Positions 53,254 through 61,796 of a stretch of 64,000 nucleotides of DNA are shown in pieces; position 1 is the first letter of the stretch, and each line of letters begins with the position of its first letter. Position numbers and translations under genes: made by a program. The DNA is from Flavobacterium sp. 9AF (GTDB lineage: Bacteria; Bacteroidota; Bacteroidia; Flavobacteriales; Flavobacteriaceae), in assembly GCF_902506265.1 (NCBI RefSeq), contig NZ_LR733556.1, positions 1,793,971 through 1,857,970 on the forward strand, written 5' to 3'. Below the pieces are notes generated by a model. It was given only the letters and a program-made list of their open reading frames with translations, had not been told where the DNA came from and ran no database searches.

Positions 53254-54660
53254 TTATTCTTCTTGTTTTTTATAAAAGACTTGCGCTACGGTTTCCATAG
53301 GTTCTGGAATGTCTTCTTCTGTAATGGTGCGCAATGCTTTTTTAGAAATTCTTTTTAGCAAGACAATTCTATTGGCTTGTTTTTGAATCACTTTTTCAAA
53401 AACATTTCTTATCACTCTGGCATTACCAAAACTATCATCTCGTTTTTCAAATAACAGTTCAAAGGTATCTTTTAGCTTTTCTTTGGCTTCCTCAGTTAGA
53501 ATAAAATCTGATTTTTTACAATAGATTTCAAAAATGGCAAATAACTCATCTGGTGAAAAATGATCAAAATGAAAATAACGATTAAAACGAGAACGCAATC
53601 CTGGATTAGAATCTATGAATACTTGCATGGGTTCATCATAACCTGCCACCACAACTGCAAAATCATCTCGGAAATCTTCCATTCGTTTCAACAAGGTATT
53701 GACCGCTTCCGCACCATAATCATTCCCTAGATTCTGACTTAAAGCATAGGCTTCGTCTATAAATAAAACACCTCCTTTGGCTTCAGTTACGATGGCATCC
53801 ACTTTAGTAGCAGTTTGTCCTACATAACCTGCCACCATACCTTCCCGATCGGTTTCAATCATTTGTCCTTGAGATAAAAAATCCAATTGTTTGAAAATTC
53901 TTCCCAGTAAACGAGCTACCGTTGTTTTTCCTGTTCCTGGAGGACCAAGAAAAACAGTATGCAAGGTAATTTCAATGTTTTTCAATCCTTGAGCGGTTCT
54001 TTTCTGTTGCACTTTTAAAAGATTAACCAATTCCGAAACGTCTTTTTTTACATTTTCCAAACCAATTAACTCGTGCAATTCTTCTAACACTTTTTCTAAG
54101 GAATCGTTTTCTACTTCATACTCTTGATGCAAATTAAAATCGACTCCTAAAATTGCAGCTGTATTTTGATTTTTATGAATATCAAAGTCACAAACTAAAG
54201 CTAAAAAAGAAGCAAAAATTTGCTGCATTTCTTTCCATTTGTGATGCTTCTTTTGTTTCAGATACTGCAACAAATAGGTTTTGCTTTGGCTTAAATCAAA
54301 TAAAATATTCTCTTGTAGAATTGTGTTGAAATGACTTTTAAAAGCATTGGTTGCGACCAATTTATTTAAGTTTTCCAATTCCTTTTCGTCTGCAAAATGT
54401 TGATTTCGAATAGCATCATAATAATACGCCAATCCAAACTGTGCTTTTTCAGAAAGATTTTTAACTTTACTAAATACATAAATCAAATCTGAAAGGAGTA
54501 TTTTCTCTGTTTTTAATAAAAGTTTGTGATCGCCTTTTTGAGGCAACAATGTATTTATTTCCGAAATGGTTTGAGTTTCGTTATTTATGGCATCACAAAC
54601 TGCTAAAGCTTCTGAAGTAGCTTTTTTGAGTTGGTGAATATAATCTACTGTTATTGTCAT
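53254..54660 (-). CDS. CbbX/SpoVK-like AAA+ ATPase
   Basis: Starting at the ATG at 54658-54660 (MTITVDYIHQLKKATSEAL; an in-frame TTG 36 bp upstream is less likely) the protein has 468 residues. The N-terminal ~215 residues are helical. The AAA+ module has Walker A FLGPPGTGKTTVARLLGRIF, the pore segment DREGMVAGYVGQTATKVD, Walker B GGVLFIDEAYALSQ and arginine-finger region SRFNRYFHFDHFSPDEL, all as in CbbX/SpoVK-type remodelers. CbbX reactivates Rubisco, but no Rubisco is here. It is last in the operon with the oxygenase and ABC genes, and may act on one of those proteins. Confidence 0.88.
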   Translation of the reverse strand: MTITVDYIHQLKKATSEALAVCDAINNETQTISEINTLLPQKGDHKLLLKTEKILLSDLIYVFSKVKNLSEKAQFGLAYYYDAIRNQHFADEKELENLNKLVATNAFKSHFNTILQENILFDLSQSKTYLLQYLKQKKHHKWKEMQQIFASFLALVCDFDIHKNQNTAAILGVDFNLHQEYEVENDSLEKVLEELHELIGLENVKKDVSELVNLLKVQQKRTAQGLKNIEITLHTVFLGPPGTGKTTVARLLGRIFKQLDFLSQGQMIETDREGMVAGYVGQTATKVDAIVTEAKGGVLFIDEAYALSQNLGNDYGAEAVNTLLKRMEDFRDDFAVVVAGYDEPMQVFIDSNPGLRSRFNRYFHFDHFSPDELFAIFEIYCKKSDFILTEEAKEKLKDTFELLFEKRDDSFGNARVIRNVFEKVIQKQANRIVLLKRISKKALRTITEEDIPEPMETVAQVFYKKQEE

Positions 54661-54668
54661 GAATGTAT

Positions 54669-55400
54669 TTAATTGATGCTGTTTTTTTCTGCCCAAGACA
54701 AACTATTGGGTAATTTCATCGTTGAAAATTCGATATGAATAACTCTTCTTCTTGAAGCATTCGTTGTTCTGTTTGAAGCATGAAATAATAAGGGTTTCAT
54801 TATCATGACACCACCTTTTGCAACATTACAACTTATTTCATTTCTTTCATTTAAATTTAATTCTTCTAAACGAATGATTCCGTTTTTGTGTGATTTAGGA
54901 ATTATTTTTAATGCTCCATTTTCTTCATTGGTATCGTCTAAATGAATTCTCATGGTAACAATATTTTTTAAAATTTCCTCATTGGGTTGCACCGAAAATT
55001 GATTTTGTTTCACCGTCCAATTCGAAAAACCATCAATCTCTAATTTCTTATTAACGGAAATAGTTAAATCTTGATGATAGGCTACAAACCAATTCGATTC
55101 TTCAGGTTTATCAAAATAAATGGATTTTACCACAAAATAATTTTTACCAAAAAAACTCTCTAAAATATTTTTTAAAGTAGCATTAAAAAGTAATTTTTCA
55201 ACGGAAGGTATTTCTTTTAAAAATTGACGAATAGCAAATAAATCTTTGGTTTTTCGAAAAGTTTCTTTTGAAGAATTACTTTCTCTTTCAATTTCCTTTC
55301 TAATAGCTTCTATCTCATTGGAAGAAAAAACAGCATCAATTACAGCATAGCCATTTGTTTGAACTTCTTCAACATATTTTTTTGTACTTCTATCAACCAT
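54669..55400 (-). CDS. PhyH-family 2-oxoglutarate/Fe(II) dioxygenase-like protein
   Basis: The 243-aa protein belongs to the phytanoyl-CoA dioxygenase family: the start has TNGYAVIDAVFSSNEIEAIRKEIE, the iron-binding HxD appears in AYHQDLTI, the distal His in LLFHASNRTT, and the 2-oxoglutarate-binding Arg in SRRRVIHIEF. Such enzymes hydroxylate small molecules. Substrate unknown; the adjacent ABC transporter may bring it in. It lies 8 bp before the AAA+ gene's ATG and 6 bp after the ABC ATPase. Confidence 0.85.
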   Translation of the reverse strand: MVDRSTKKYVEEVQTNGYAVIDAVFSSNEIEAIRKEIERESNSSKETFRKTKDLFAIRQFLKEIPSVEKLLFNATLKNILESFFGKNYFVVKSIYFDKPEESNWFVAYHQDLTISVNKKLEIDGFSNWTVKQNQFSVQPNEEILKNIVTMRIHLDDTNEENGALKIIPKSHKNGIIRLEELNLNERNEISCNVAKGGVMIMKPLLFHASNRTTNASRRRVIHIEFSTMKLPNSLSWAEKNSIN

Positions 55401-55406
55401 AAAAAA

Positions 55407-56237
55407 CTACGAAAGCATCATTTGATTGATAATTTGCTTGGTTAAGTGTAAATGTTCTTCTCCAAATTCTTTCCAAGCCAAGCCCAATTCTCGTAAATCG
55501 AATTTTGCAACAATAGAACCGTATTTTTGTTTTTCACCGTTTACTGTTGGGTAACCAATAACATAAATTACTTGAGCCAGTTCTACTGCTAATTCAATAT
55601 CATGTGTAGAGAAAATAATCGTATTGTATTCCGAAGTAGAATTTAATAAATCGAAGGATTTTTTTACTTCAATAATATTTCCTACATCAAGTCCTGAAAA
55701 AGGTTCGTCCATAACGATGAACTGATCTGAAGAAAAAAGCTGTTCAATAATTGCTGTTCGTTGTCTTTGTCCGCCTGATAATTCATTAGGATACTTATCC
55801 GCGAAATTATCTAACCCCCATTTGTGCAAATATTCGATGATTTTTTCTTCCTTTTCAGCATCCGTTAAGCTCGTTTTTCGCAACGCAAATTTTAAGGTTT
55901 GATGTACTGTTTTATGTCTAAACAGTGTATATTTTTGGTCTACAAAACCAATATCTCCTTCTTTAATTTCTTTGGCAGCACCTTCTTCATTACTGGTAAA
56001 ATCTTTAATTAAAATTTTTCCTGTTTTGGGTTCCACCAAACCAGTTAAAGCCTTAAAAAAAGTAGATTTTCCTCTTCCAGAACGGCCTACCACAGCAATC
56101 ACTTGAGACGTACTGTTATGTCCTTCTCTCACGACATCTTTTTCAACTAAATTGATGTCTTTAATAATAATAGTGTCATCATAAGCAACACTAAGATTTT
56201 CTACATATAAAAGCGTTTCCTTGTATTCGAAATCCAT
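55407..56237 (-). CDS. ABC transporter ATP-binding protein (nitrate/sulfonate/taurine type)
   Basis: The 276-aa ATPase has Walker A VVGRSGRGKSTFFKALTG, signature LSGGQRQRTAIIEQL, Walker B FIVMDEPFSGLD, and H-loop STHD. The Q-loop segment reads GFVDQKYTLFRHKTVHQTL. Best fit is the SsuB/TauB-like group that pairs with SBP proteins of the NMT1/THI5 fold, as found two genes upstream. It begins 4 bp after the permease. Confidence 0.92.
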   Translation of the reverse strand: MDFEYKETLLYVENLSVAYDDTIIIKDINLVEKDVVREGHNSTSQVIAVVGRSGRGKSTFFKALTGLVEPKTGKILIKDFTSNEEGAAKEIKEGDIGFVDQKYTLFRHKTVHQTLKFALRKTSLTDAEKEEKIIEYLHKWGLDNFADKYPNELSGGQRQRTAIIEQLFSSDQFIVMDEPFSGLDVGNIIEVKKSFDLLNSTSEYNTIIFSTHDIELAVELAQVIYVIGYPTVNGEKQKYGSIVAKFDLRELGLAWKEFGEEHLHLTKQIINQMMLS

Positions 56238-56241
56238 AAAT

Positions 56242-57012
56242 TTATATTTTAGAGTATCTAAAAAGTGCTCTTCTTAGAAAGTTAATAAACCAATCTAAGG
56301 ACAACCCAATTAATAAAATAATAATTTGTAACGCGATGATTCTTCCATGATTCATGAACTTATCAGAATTTTTAATTAAAAATCCAAGTCCGCCTGAAGC
56401 TACTACTATAGATTCAACCGTTACAAGCATCATCCAAGTAATCGCTAGATTTTGACGAATCACATCAATTACATAATCTAGCCTTCCTAATACAATAACT
56501 TGCCAAAGCACCTCAAAACGATTGCATTTTAACGTTTTAGCATGATCAAATTCTTCTTGAGGAATGTCTTTAACCACAGCAATTAAAGAGGTTGTTAAGA
56601 AAGTCGTTAAGAAAATGACCATAATCCAGATTTGCATGTTTCTTGCATCGTGAATGACCATTGCTACATAGAAGGACAAACCTGTAAAAGGTAAAAAACG
56701 AAACTTTGTAACAAATTCAGAAATTGGTTTTAATAAAGGAATGGGCCAACTATATGCAAAAAGCAATGCAATAGTTGTGGCTAAAAAAATGGAAAGGAAA
56801 CACAATTTCAACGAATTGAAAATATGCACCACTAAACCTTCATTATAAAGTTCAGAAAATCCTTTAAAAACTTGTTGTGGGTTTGGAAACAAATGTTTTT
56901 CACCAGATGTTCCAACAAACCAAAGTACTAGTAAAAGTACAATCCAAGCTACCAGAATTATCGTTTTCTTTGACTTAGAGATTGTCTGAAAAGGGGTAAT
57001 TAATTGTATCAT
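56242..57012 (-). CDS. ABC transporter permease (SsuC/TauC-like)
   Basis: The 256-aa membrane protein has about six hydrophobic segments and the binding-protein-dependent permease loop (PQEEFDHAKTLKCNRFEVLWQVIVLGRLDYVIDVIRQNLAITWMMLVTVE), here EAA-like. The N-terminus ends with GEKHLFPNPQQVFKGF, typical of nitrate/sulfonate/taurine importers. It is followed directly by the ATPase. An intrinsic terminator separates it from the binding-protein gene upstream. Confidence 0.9.
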   Translation of the reverse strand: MIQLITPFQTISKSKKTIILVAWIVLLLVLWFVGTSGEKHLFPNPQQVFKGFSELYNEGLVVHIFNSLKLCFLSIFLATTIALLFAYSWPIPLLKPISEFVTKFRFLPFTGLSFYVAMVIHDARNMQIWIMVIFLTTFLTTSLIAVVKDIPQEEFDHAKTLKCNRFEVLWQVIVLGRLDYVIDVIRQNLAITWMMLVTVESIVVASGGLGFLIKNSDKFMNHGRIIALQIIILLIGLSLDWFINFLRRALFRYSKI

Positions 57013-57020
57013 GTTATAAT

Positions 57021-57050
57021 AAAAAGAGCTATCAAATACTGATAGCTCTT
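57021..57050 (-). terminator. Internal terminator between binding-protein and permease genes
   Basis: AAGAGCTATCA and TGATAGCTCTT form a perfect 11-bp stem with a 5-nt loop (57024-57050); on the minus strand it is followed by TTTTTATTAT. Partial read-through would give much binding protein and little permease, as is common in ABC operons. Confidence 0.78.
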
Positions 57051-57063
57051 ACTTTTAGTTTAT

Positions 57064-58878
57064 TTATTTCAATAAAGTAATCACTACTCTTCTGTTTTTC
57101 GCTTTTCCTTCAGCAGTGCTATTATCTGCTGTAGGCTCATTAGCACCTTTTCCATCAATCATTTGGAAACGATTCAATGGAATACCTTTCTTTCTTAAAT
57201 AATCTACAACTGCTTCTGCTCTGTCTTTAGATAATTTAATGTTTGAATCTGGATTACCCACATTATCAGTATGCCCAACAATCGTTAATTTCGTATTTTC
57301 AGCCTGAATTAATAGGTTGTAAATTTTTTCCAATTCGCTAGAAGAACTTGTTGAAATTTGAGCACTACCTGTATTAAAGTTAATTCTCCATTCCCCTGAA
57401 GCCATTACTTCCGTTGCTTGTTCTGTATAATCTGCCTTTTCTGGAGCAGTAGATTGGATATCGTTAATATTTTTAAGGTAAAATAAATTTACAGCATCTT
57501 CATAAGCTGATACTTTACCTACGTTTTCATTAAATCCAAATGGATTCAACTCCGTTAAATAAGTCCCAACTTGGTTATAAACCGATTTATATCTATTTAC
57601 GCCATCAGACAAACCAAAATATTGCATGGCATCCAAGTAATTGAATACTTTAGAACCACCCATATTATAGGTTAATCCGTTTTTAGTTCCTTGTTGTCCT
57701 TTGAACATATCGTACCAATATTTAGGGCTTTCCATTTGGTATGTATCTGTTACCGCTTCAGAAGCTCTTACTCTCCAATCGTCATAATTTTTCATTTGAT
57801 TAGACGCTGTTAAAGCCGATTTTAAAATATTTGAAACAATTTCCGGATTTTGACTTGCCCATTCTTTTAACCCAATTAAGACTGTTGGCATTTGGTTGTT
57901 AAATTCTTTTGTAGAAACAATATCCACAAAACCAGATAATTTATCAAAAACCAATTTATCACCGGGTGTCCAAGTAGCACAACCATCAATCTTTCTATTT
58001 ACTGATTTTCCAGTTAATTTTCCATTAGAAACTTCTTTTAAAGAAACAGTCCAACCTGTAGTTTGAGATTTAATCAATTCTTCAGCCGATTTGATGTAAT
58101 CATCGTTTTCAGAAGGATAAATATTAACTGCATCCGCATCATAAGTTGCTGGATCTGGGTTTACTTTTAAACCGTTTGCGAAACAATAGTTAACTGTAGT
58201 AACCCAATCACCATCACCTAAAACGGCAGAAATAACAGCACCTTTCATAGTTTGTGGATCTGTTTTCCAGCTTGGTGGTCCAATTAGTTTATCTTCACCA
58301 TAACTCATCCCTACAGCACCCATTACTTGTAAATGATATTTGTCTTTTCCATATTTTTCGTCTAATGATTTTTGTACCGAACTGATATAAAAAGGAGCGC
58401 CATCACCCATAATCATTACAGCGAATGCACTTTTATCTGATGTTGGAAATTTAGCACCTTGATCAAATTCTTCAATAAATTTCATTTGCATATTGCGTAA
58501 TTCAGACAACCAATCTTGACGAATGATTTCTAAGTTTACGCCATTTTTTTCCATTAGAGAACCTTTTGTTGTTTTTGGTCCACCATTAGAAACGATAATT
58601 CCAGATTGCGCATTCCAAGCATAACCCGCGATTCTTACTAACGGTTTATTGCTTACTTCGTTTGAAATATCTTTTGTAGGCAATTCAATTTTATCAGCAT
58701 TTACCACATTGTTTACTTCCGCTTTGTCTAAAGTAATTCCGTCTAATTTTTTTGAAACTTCAGTTCTAAGTCCTGGAGATAAAAAATAGATTGCTCCTAA
58801 AATTCCTCCTATACCAAGAATAACAATAAGTAATTCTGATAATGTCGTAAGTTTATTTGTTCTAAGAATTTTTCCCAT
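57064..58878 (-). CDS. ABC substrate-binding protein fused to OmpA peptidoglycan-binding domain
   Basis: The 604-aa protein has an N-terminal membrane segment (LSELLIVILGIGGILGAIYFLS), a type-2 solute-binding domain (about 75-470; VRIAGYAWNAQSGIIVSNGGP, VMIMGDGAPFYISSV) of the NMT1/SsuA-like fold, and a C-terminal OmpA-like domain (about 495-604: WRINFNTGSAQIS, TIVGHTDNVGNPDSNIKLSKDRAEAVVDYL, KGANEPTADNSTAEGKAKNRRV) with the peptidoglycan-binding Asp and Arg. Joining a binding protein to both the inner membrane and the cell wall is unusual. Upstream come two coiled-coil proteins, downstream the permease and ATPase. The substrate is not evident. Confidence 0.88.
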   Translation of the reverse strand: MGKILRTNKLTTLSELLIVILGIGGILGAIYFLSPGLRTEVSKKLDGITLDKAEVNNVVNADKIELPTKDISNEVSNKPLVRIAGYAWNAQSGIIVSNGGPKTTKGSLMEKNGVNLEIIRQDWLSELRNMQMKFIEEFDQGAKFPTSDKSAFAVMIMGDGAPFYISSVQKSLDEKYGKDKYHLQVMGAVGMSYGEDKLIGPPSWKTDPQTMKGAVISAVLGDGDWVTTVNYCFANGLKVNPDPATYDADAVNIYPSENDDYIKSAEELIKSQTTGWTVSLKEVSNGKLTGKSVNRKIDGCATWTPGDKLVFDKLSGFVDIVSTKEFNNQMPTVLIGLKEWASQNPEIVSNILKSALTASNQMKNYDDWRVRASEAVTDTYQMESPKYWYDMFKGQQGTKNGLTYNMGGSKVFNYLDAMQYFGLSDGVNRYKSVYNQVGTYLTELNPFGFNENVGKVSAYEDAVNLFYLKNINDIQSTAPEKADYTEQATEVMASGEWRINFNTGSAQISTSSSSELEKIYNLLIQAENTKLTIVGHTDNVGNPDSNIKLSKDRAEAVVDYLRKKGIPLNRFQMIDGKGANEPTADNSTAEGKAKNRRVVITLLK

Positions 58879-58905
58879 TATGTATAAAAAATTTAGTTTT
58901 AGTTG

Positions 58906-60027
58906 TTAAAATATATCTCCAAAGCCACCTGCGTTTTGCTTGTCTTCTTTGGACATTTTGTAATTTGGATTCGAATATTTAGTTGAATCTGGGATGGTAT
59001 TATCACCGGTTTTAATTTTATCTGCTAAAGAATCTAAACGAGAATACAGTTCATCATTATCCACTGAATATTGAGACGTTAAAGTGTCTATATCTAATAA
59101 ATTTTCTGATGTTCTTGCAATATCTTGAGCAATGGTTGAAGTTACTACTTCTAATGCATACTCTAATTCCCAGTCTTTGGTAAACATCATGGCATTTTTA
59201 GCACTTTCAGTAGCTGCTTTTGCATTTTTAGCAAATTCATACTCTTTTCTAAGCATGGTAATTGTGGCATCAAAATCGGCAATTTTAATATCTATAGCTG
59301 TTCCTGCCAAAGTTAATTTTCTGTCCATTTTACCTAAGACATTTGCTCTCACTCCATATTTCTGAATAAAACTTTTGCTTTGCTCATATTGATTTGAAAT
59401 ACGTTGCGAATTACTTAATTTCTTAGCCAATTCACTTTGCAAGGCTACATATTCATCCGTATCTTTTGCTCCAGCACCGTGTTGCCTAACCATTTCGTCC
59501 ATTGCTGATTTTAATTTTTCAGATTGACGTTGCAAGCTTAATAATTCTTCTTGATAATCTTTGGCTTCTTTTTCAGATTTTGAAGCTTCCATTTCCATTT
59601 CATTTTTAAGCCCTTTCAGTTTTGCTTTGGTATTCTTAAAAACTTCACGGTTTTTAATCATTTTTTGTTTTTGTTCCTCTAACTCATTAAAAGGATTGCT
59701 TTGAATTAAAGCTTTATGAATATTTTTAGCCGTAAAACGCAACGCTTTCATAATTACAGGGAACATAATTACTAAGAAAATCAAGAAAATAGCGGTGGCA
59801 GATAATGCGATTACTTGACCTAACATAGTAAATAAAGGCGGAATAATATAAGTCCATGTTAAATAACCTCCAATTCCTAATAATCCGAGAGCGATTGCCC
59901 AAAAAAGTCCTTTTTCTCCTTTTTTTAATGAATTTGCTTTTAATGCAATTTCCCCTTTAGATTCATCAAAGTGCTTTAAAATTGGTAATTCTAATAAAGT
60001 ACTTTTCTCTTGTTCGTATTTATTCAT
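58906..60027 (-). CDS. Membrane coiled-coil protein of the ABC operon
   Basis: The 373-aa protein has two hydrophobic segments (GLFWAIALGLLGIGGYLTWTYII; LGQVIALSATAIFLIFLVIMFPVI) followed by a long coiled coil (about 115-335: KMIKNREVFKNTKAKLKGLKNEMEMEASKSEKEAK) that resembles PspA/Vipp1 in look but is anchored to the membrane. It ends NAGGFGDIF. The family is not recognised. It lies 5 bp after the first operon gene and 27 bp before the binding-protein gene, so it probably serves the same complex. Confidence 0.78.
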   Translation of the reverse strand: MNKYEQEKSTLLELPILKHFDESKGEIALKANSLKKGEKGLFWAIALGLLGIGGYLTWTYIIPPLFTMLGQVIALSATAIFLIFLVIMFPVIMKALRFTAKNIHKALIQSNPFNELEEQKQKMIKNREVFKNTKAKLKGLKNEMEMEASKSEKEAKDYQEELLSLQRQSEKLKSAMDEMVRQHGAGAKDTDEYVALQSELAKKLSNSQRISNQYEQSKSFIQKYGVRANVLGKMDRKLTLAGTAIDIKIADFDATITMLRKEYEFAKNAKAATESAKNAMMFTKDWELEYALEVVTSTIAQDIARTSENLLDIDTLTSQYSVDNDELYSRLDSLADKIKTGDNTIPDSTKYSNPNYKMSKEDKQNAGGFGDIF

Positions 60028-60032
60028 TGATT

Positions 60033-60716
60033 TTATAAGTATTGATTGATTCCGCTTATGACTAAATTGATTGAATCCACAATTTTTTGTTTCGCAAAAT
60101 TATTGGCTTCTATTTTTAATTGCAATTCTCTAAGTTCTTGTTCGTTTTTACTATCGATATTTGCTAATAAAGATTTCTTTTCTTGCAATTCTTGCTGCAT
60201 TTGAAGAATTTTAGCTTCCAAATCAGAAATTGAAACTGTTAAAGATTCTTTTTCTTTTTGAACCAAATTGCTTAAATCCTGTTTTTTCGCATTACCTGTA
60301 GTATCATATTTAGTATGTACCTTGTTAATTTCTTCAATATAAAACTTCGATTTTTCTAATAAATATTCTTTCGTTAAATCGGGTTTTATGGATTTACCCA
60401 TCATAAAAGCCATCTGATAACTTTGCGGATTTGTGATTCCAACTGCTACAACAGATTTGTACATTTCGAAAAAATCAAAATTATCTAAATTTAACGATTC
60501 AAATCCTTTTTCATATACATTTAAAATTTCGTTTACAAAAGGGTTCGCAAAATTATCCTGAGATACTTGTGCAATTTTTTCTTCTGGAAATTTATTAATG
60601 TGAGTCGTTTGATTAGATAAATTAGGTTGGGTTACTTTTGTAGATTCTTCTTTTTTAGTATCATTTTCAGTTTCGTTTATAAATAAACTTTTCCAATTAA
60701 AACCTTCTTTTGACAT
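60033..60716 (-). CDS. Cytoplasmic coiled-coil protein, first gene of ABC operon
   Basis: The 227-aa protein has a disordered, polar N-terminus (about 1-60), a globular middle (NPFVNEILNVYEKGFESLNLDNFDFFEMYKSVVAVGITNPQSYQMAFMMGKSI) and a C-terminal coiled coil (about 145-215). No signal peptide or membrane helix. I do not recognise the family. It is first in the operon after a promoter-like TATATTTG. With the next gene it suggests a cytoplasmic/membrane scaffold attached to the transporter. Confidence 0.76.
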   Translation of the reverse strand: MSKEGFNWKSLFINETENDTKKEESTKVTQPNLSNQTTHINKFPEEKIAQVSQDNFANPFVNEILNVYEKGFESLNLDNFDFFEMYKSVVAVGITNPQSYQMAFMMGKSIKPDLTKEYLLEKSKFYIEEINKVHTKYDTTGNAKKQDLSNLVQKEKESLTVSISDLEAKILQMQQELQEKKSLLANIDSKNEQELRELQLKIEANNFAKQKIVDSINLVISGINQYL

Positions 60717-60800
60717 GAATTAAGTATTATTTGTTTTTAATTATACGCAAAAACTTTGTTAAAGTTACAATTTTAAAAAAAATTCTTGAGTATAGTATTT

Positions 60801-60808
60801 CAAATATA
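60801..60808 (-). promoter_or_regulatory. -7 box before the coiled-coil/ABC operon
   Basis: TATATTTG on the minus strand (plus CAAATATA) matches TAnnTTTG and puts the start near 60794, 78 nt before the first gene. No clear -33 TTG at standard spacing; the ATP synthase terminator lies directly upstream. Confidence 0.5.
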
Positions 60809-60811
60809 AAT

Positions 60812-60842
60812 AAAAAAGGCTATTTGGTTTCCCAAATAGCCT
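60812..60842 (-). terminator. Terminator of the ATP synthase operon
   Basis: AGGCTATTTGG (60817-60827) and CCAAATAGCCT (60832-60842) form a perfect 11-bp stem with a 4-nt loop. The minus-strand U run (60812-60817) follows. It is 22 bp after the atpG stop. Confidence 0.9.
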
Positions 60843-60864
60843 AATAAATATATTATAAATAAAA

Positions 60865-61722
60865 CTAACTATTTAAAGCTTCAGCACCTCCTACAATTTC
60901 TAGAATTTCTCCAGTAATAGCCGCTTGACGCGCTTTATTATATGTTAATTTTAATTGATTTCTCAATGCTGTTGCATTATCAGTAGCTTTATGCATTGCT
61001 GTCATCCTAGCTCCGTGTTCTGATGCAAAAGAATCTCTAACTGCTTTATATAATTGCGTTTTTAAAGATTTTGGTATTAAAGTTAATACAATTTCTTCTT
61101 TTGAAGGTTCAAAAATATAATCTGATGAAATTTCTTCACCTCCTGAAATTGGCGCAAGTGGTAAAAATTGTTCTGTTTTAACAACTTGAGTGGCAGCATT
61201 TTTAAAATGGTTGTAAACCAATTCGATTTTATCATACTCACCAGCTACAAATTTATCCATTAAAACCTGAGCAACATCAGCTACATTTTCAAAAGTTAAT
61301 TGATCAAAAATGGCACTTTGATTCTCAACAACTTTATTCGTTTTCTTTAAAACATCATTTCCTTTTTTACCAATTGCAAAAATATCAACGGTTTTTCCTT
61401 TATAAAATTCAGTACGACTTTTAACTTCTTTAATAACATTTGAGTTAAAAGCACCACATAAACCTCTGTTAGATGTTATGGCAACGATAAGCACTTTATG
61501 TACCTCTCTTTGTTCAGCAAAAGCTCCTCCAGTGTTTCCATCTAGAGTAGCACTTAAGTTTTGTAATAATTCCGTTAATTTTTCTGCATAAGGACGCATT
61601 GCAGTAATAGCATCTTGGGCTTTTTTAAGCTTTGCAGCAGAAACCATTTTCATCGCAGACGTAATCTGCATCGTAGATGAAACGGAACTAATTCTATTTC
61701 TAATTTCCTTTAAGTTTGCCAT
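60865..61722 (-). CDS. atpG: F1F0 ATP synthase subunit gamma
   Basis: The 285-aa subunit is the central rotor stalk of the F1 motor. The N-terminus MANLKEIRNRISSVSSTMQITSAMKMVSAAKLKKAQ and the C-terminus ASEHGARMTAMHKATDNATALRNQLKLTYNKARQAAITGEILEIVGGAEAL are the conserved paired helices. The SNRGLCGAFNSN segment is the family signature. It is the last gene of the visible atp operon and is followed by a terminator. Confidence 0.97.
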   Translation of the reverse strand: MANLKEIRNRISSVSSTMQITSAMKMVSAAKLKKAQDAITAMRPYAEKLTELLQNLSATLDGNTGGAFAEQREVHKVLIVAITSNRGLCGAFNSNVIKEVKSRTEFYKGKTVDIFAIGKKGNDVLKKTNKVVENQSAIFDQLTFENVADVAQVLMDKFVAGEYDKIELVYNHFKNAATQVVKTEQFLPLAPISGGEEISSDYIFEPSKEEIVLTLIPKSLKTQLYKAVRDSFASEHGARMTAMHKATDNATALRNQLKLTYNKARQAAITGEILEIVGGAEALNS

Positions 61723-61796
61723 TTTTTTAATTTGTCAATTTGACAATTATCAATGTGTCAATTGATTAATCGACACATTGACTAATTGAAAATTAA

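Noticed and set aside
53254..54660. Rubisco activase CbbX function
   Set aside because: The AAA+ motifs match CbbX, but no Rubisco or Calvin-cycle genes are present and the lineage is heterotrophic; only the remodeler fold is claimed.
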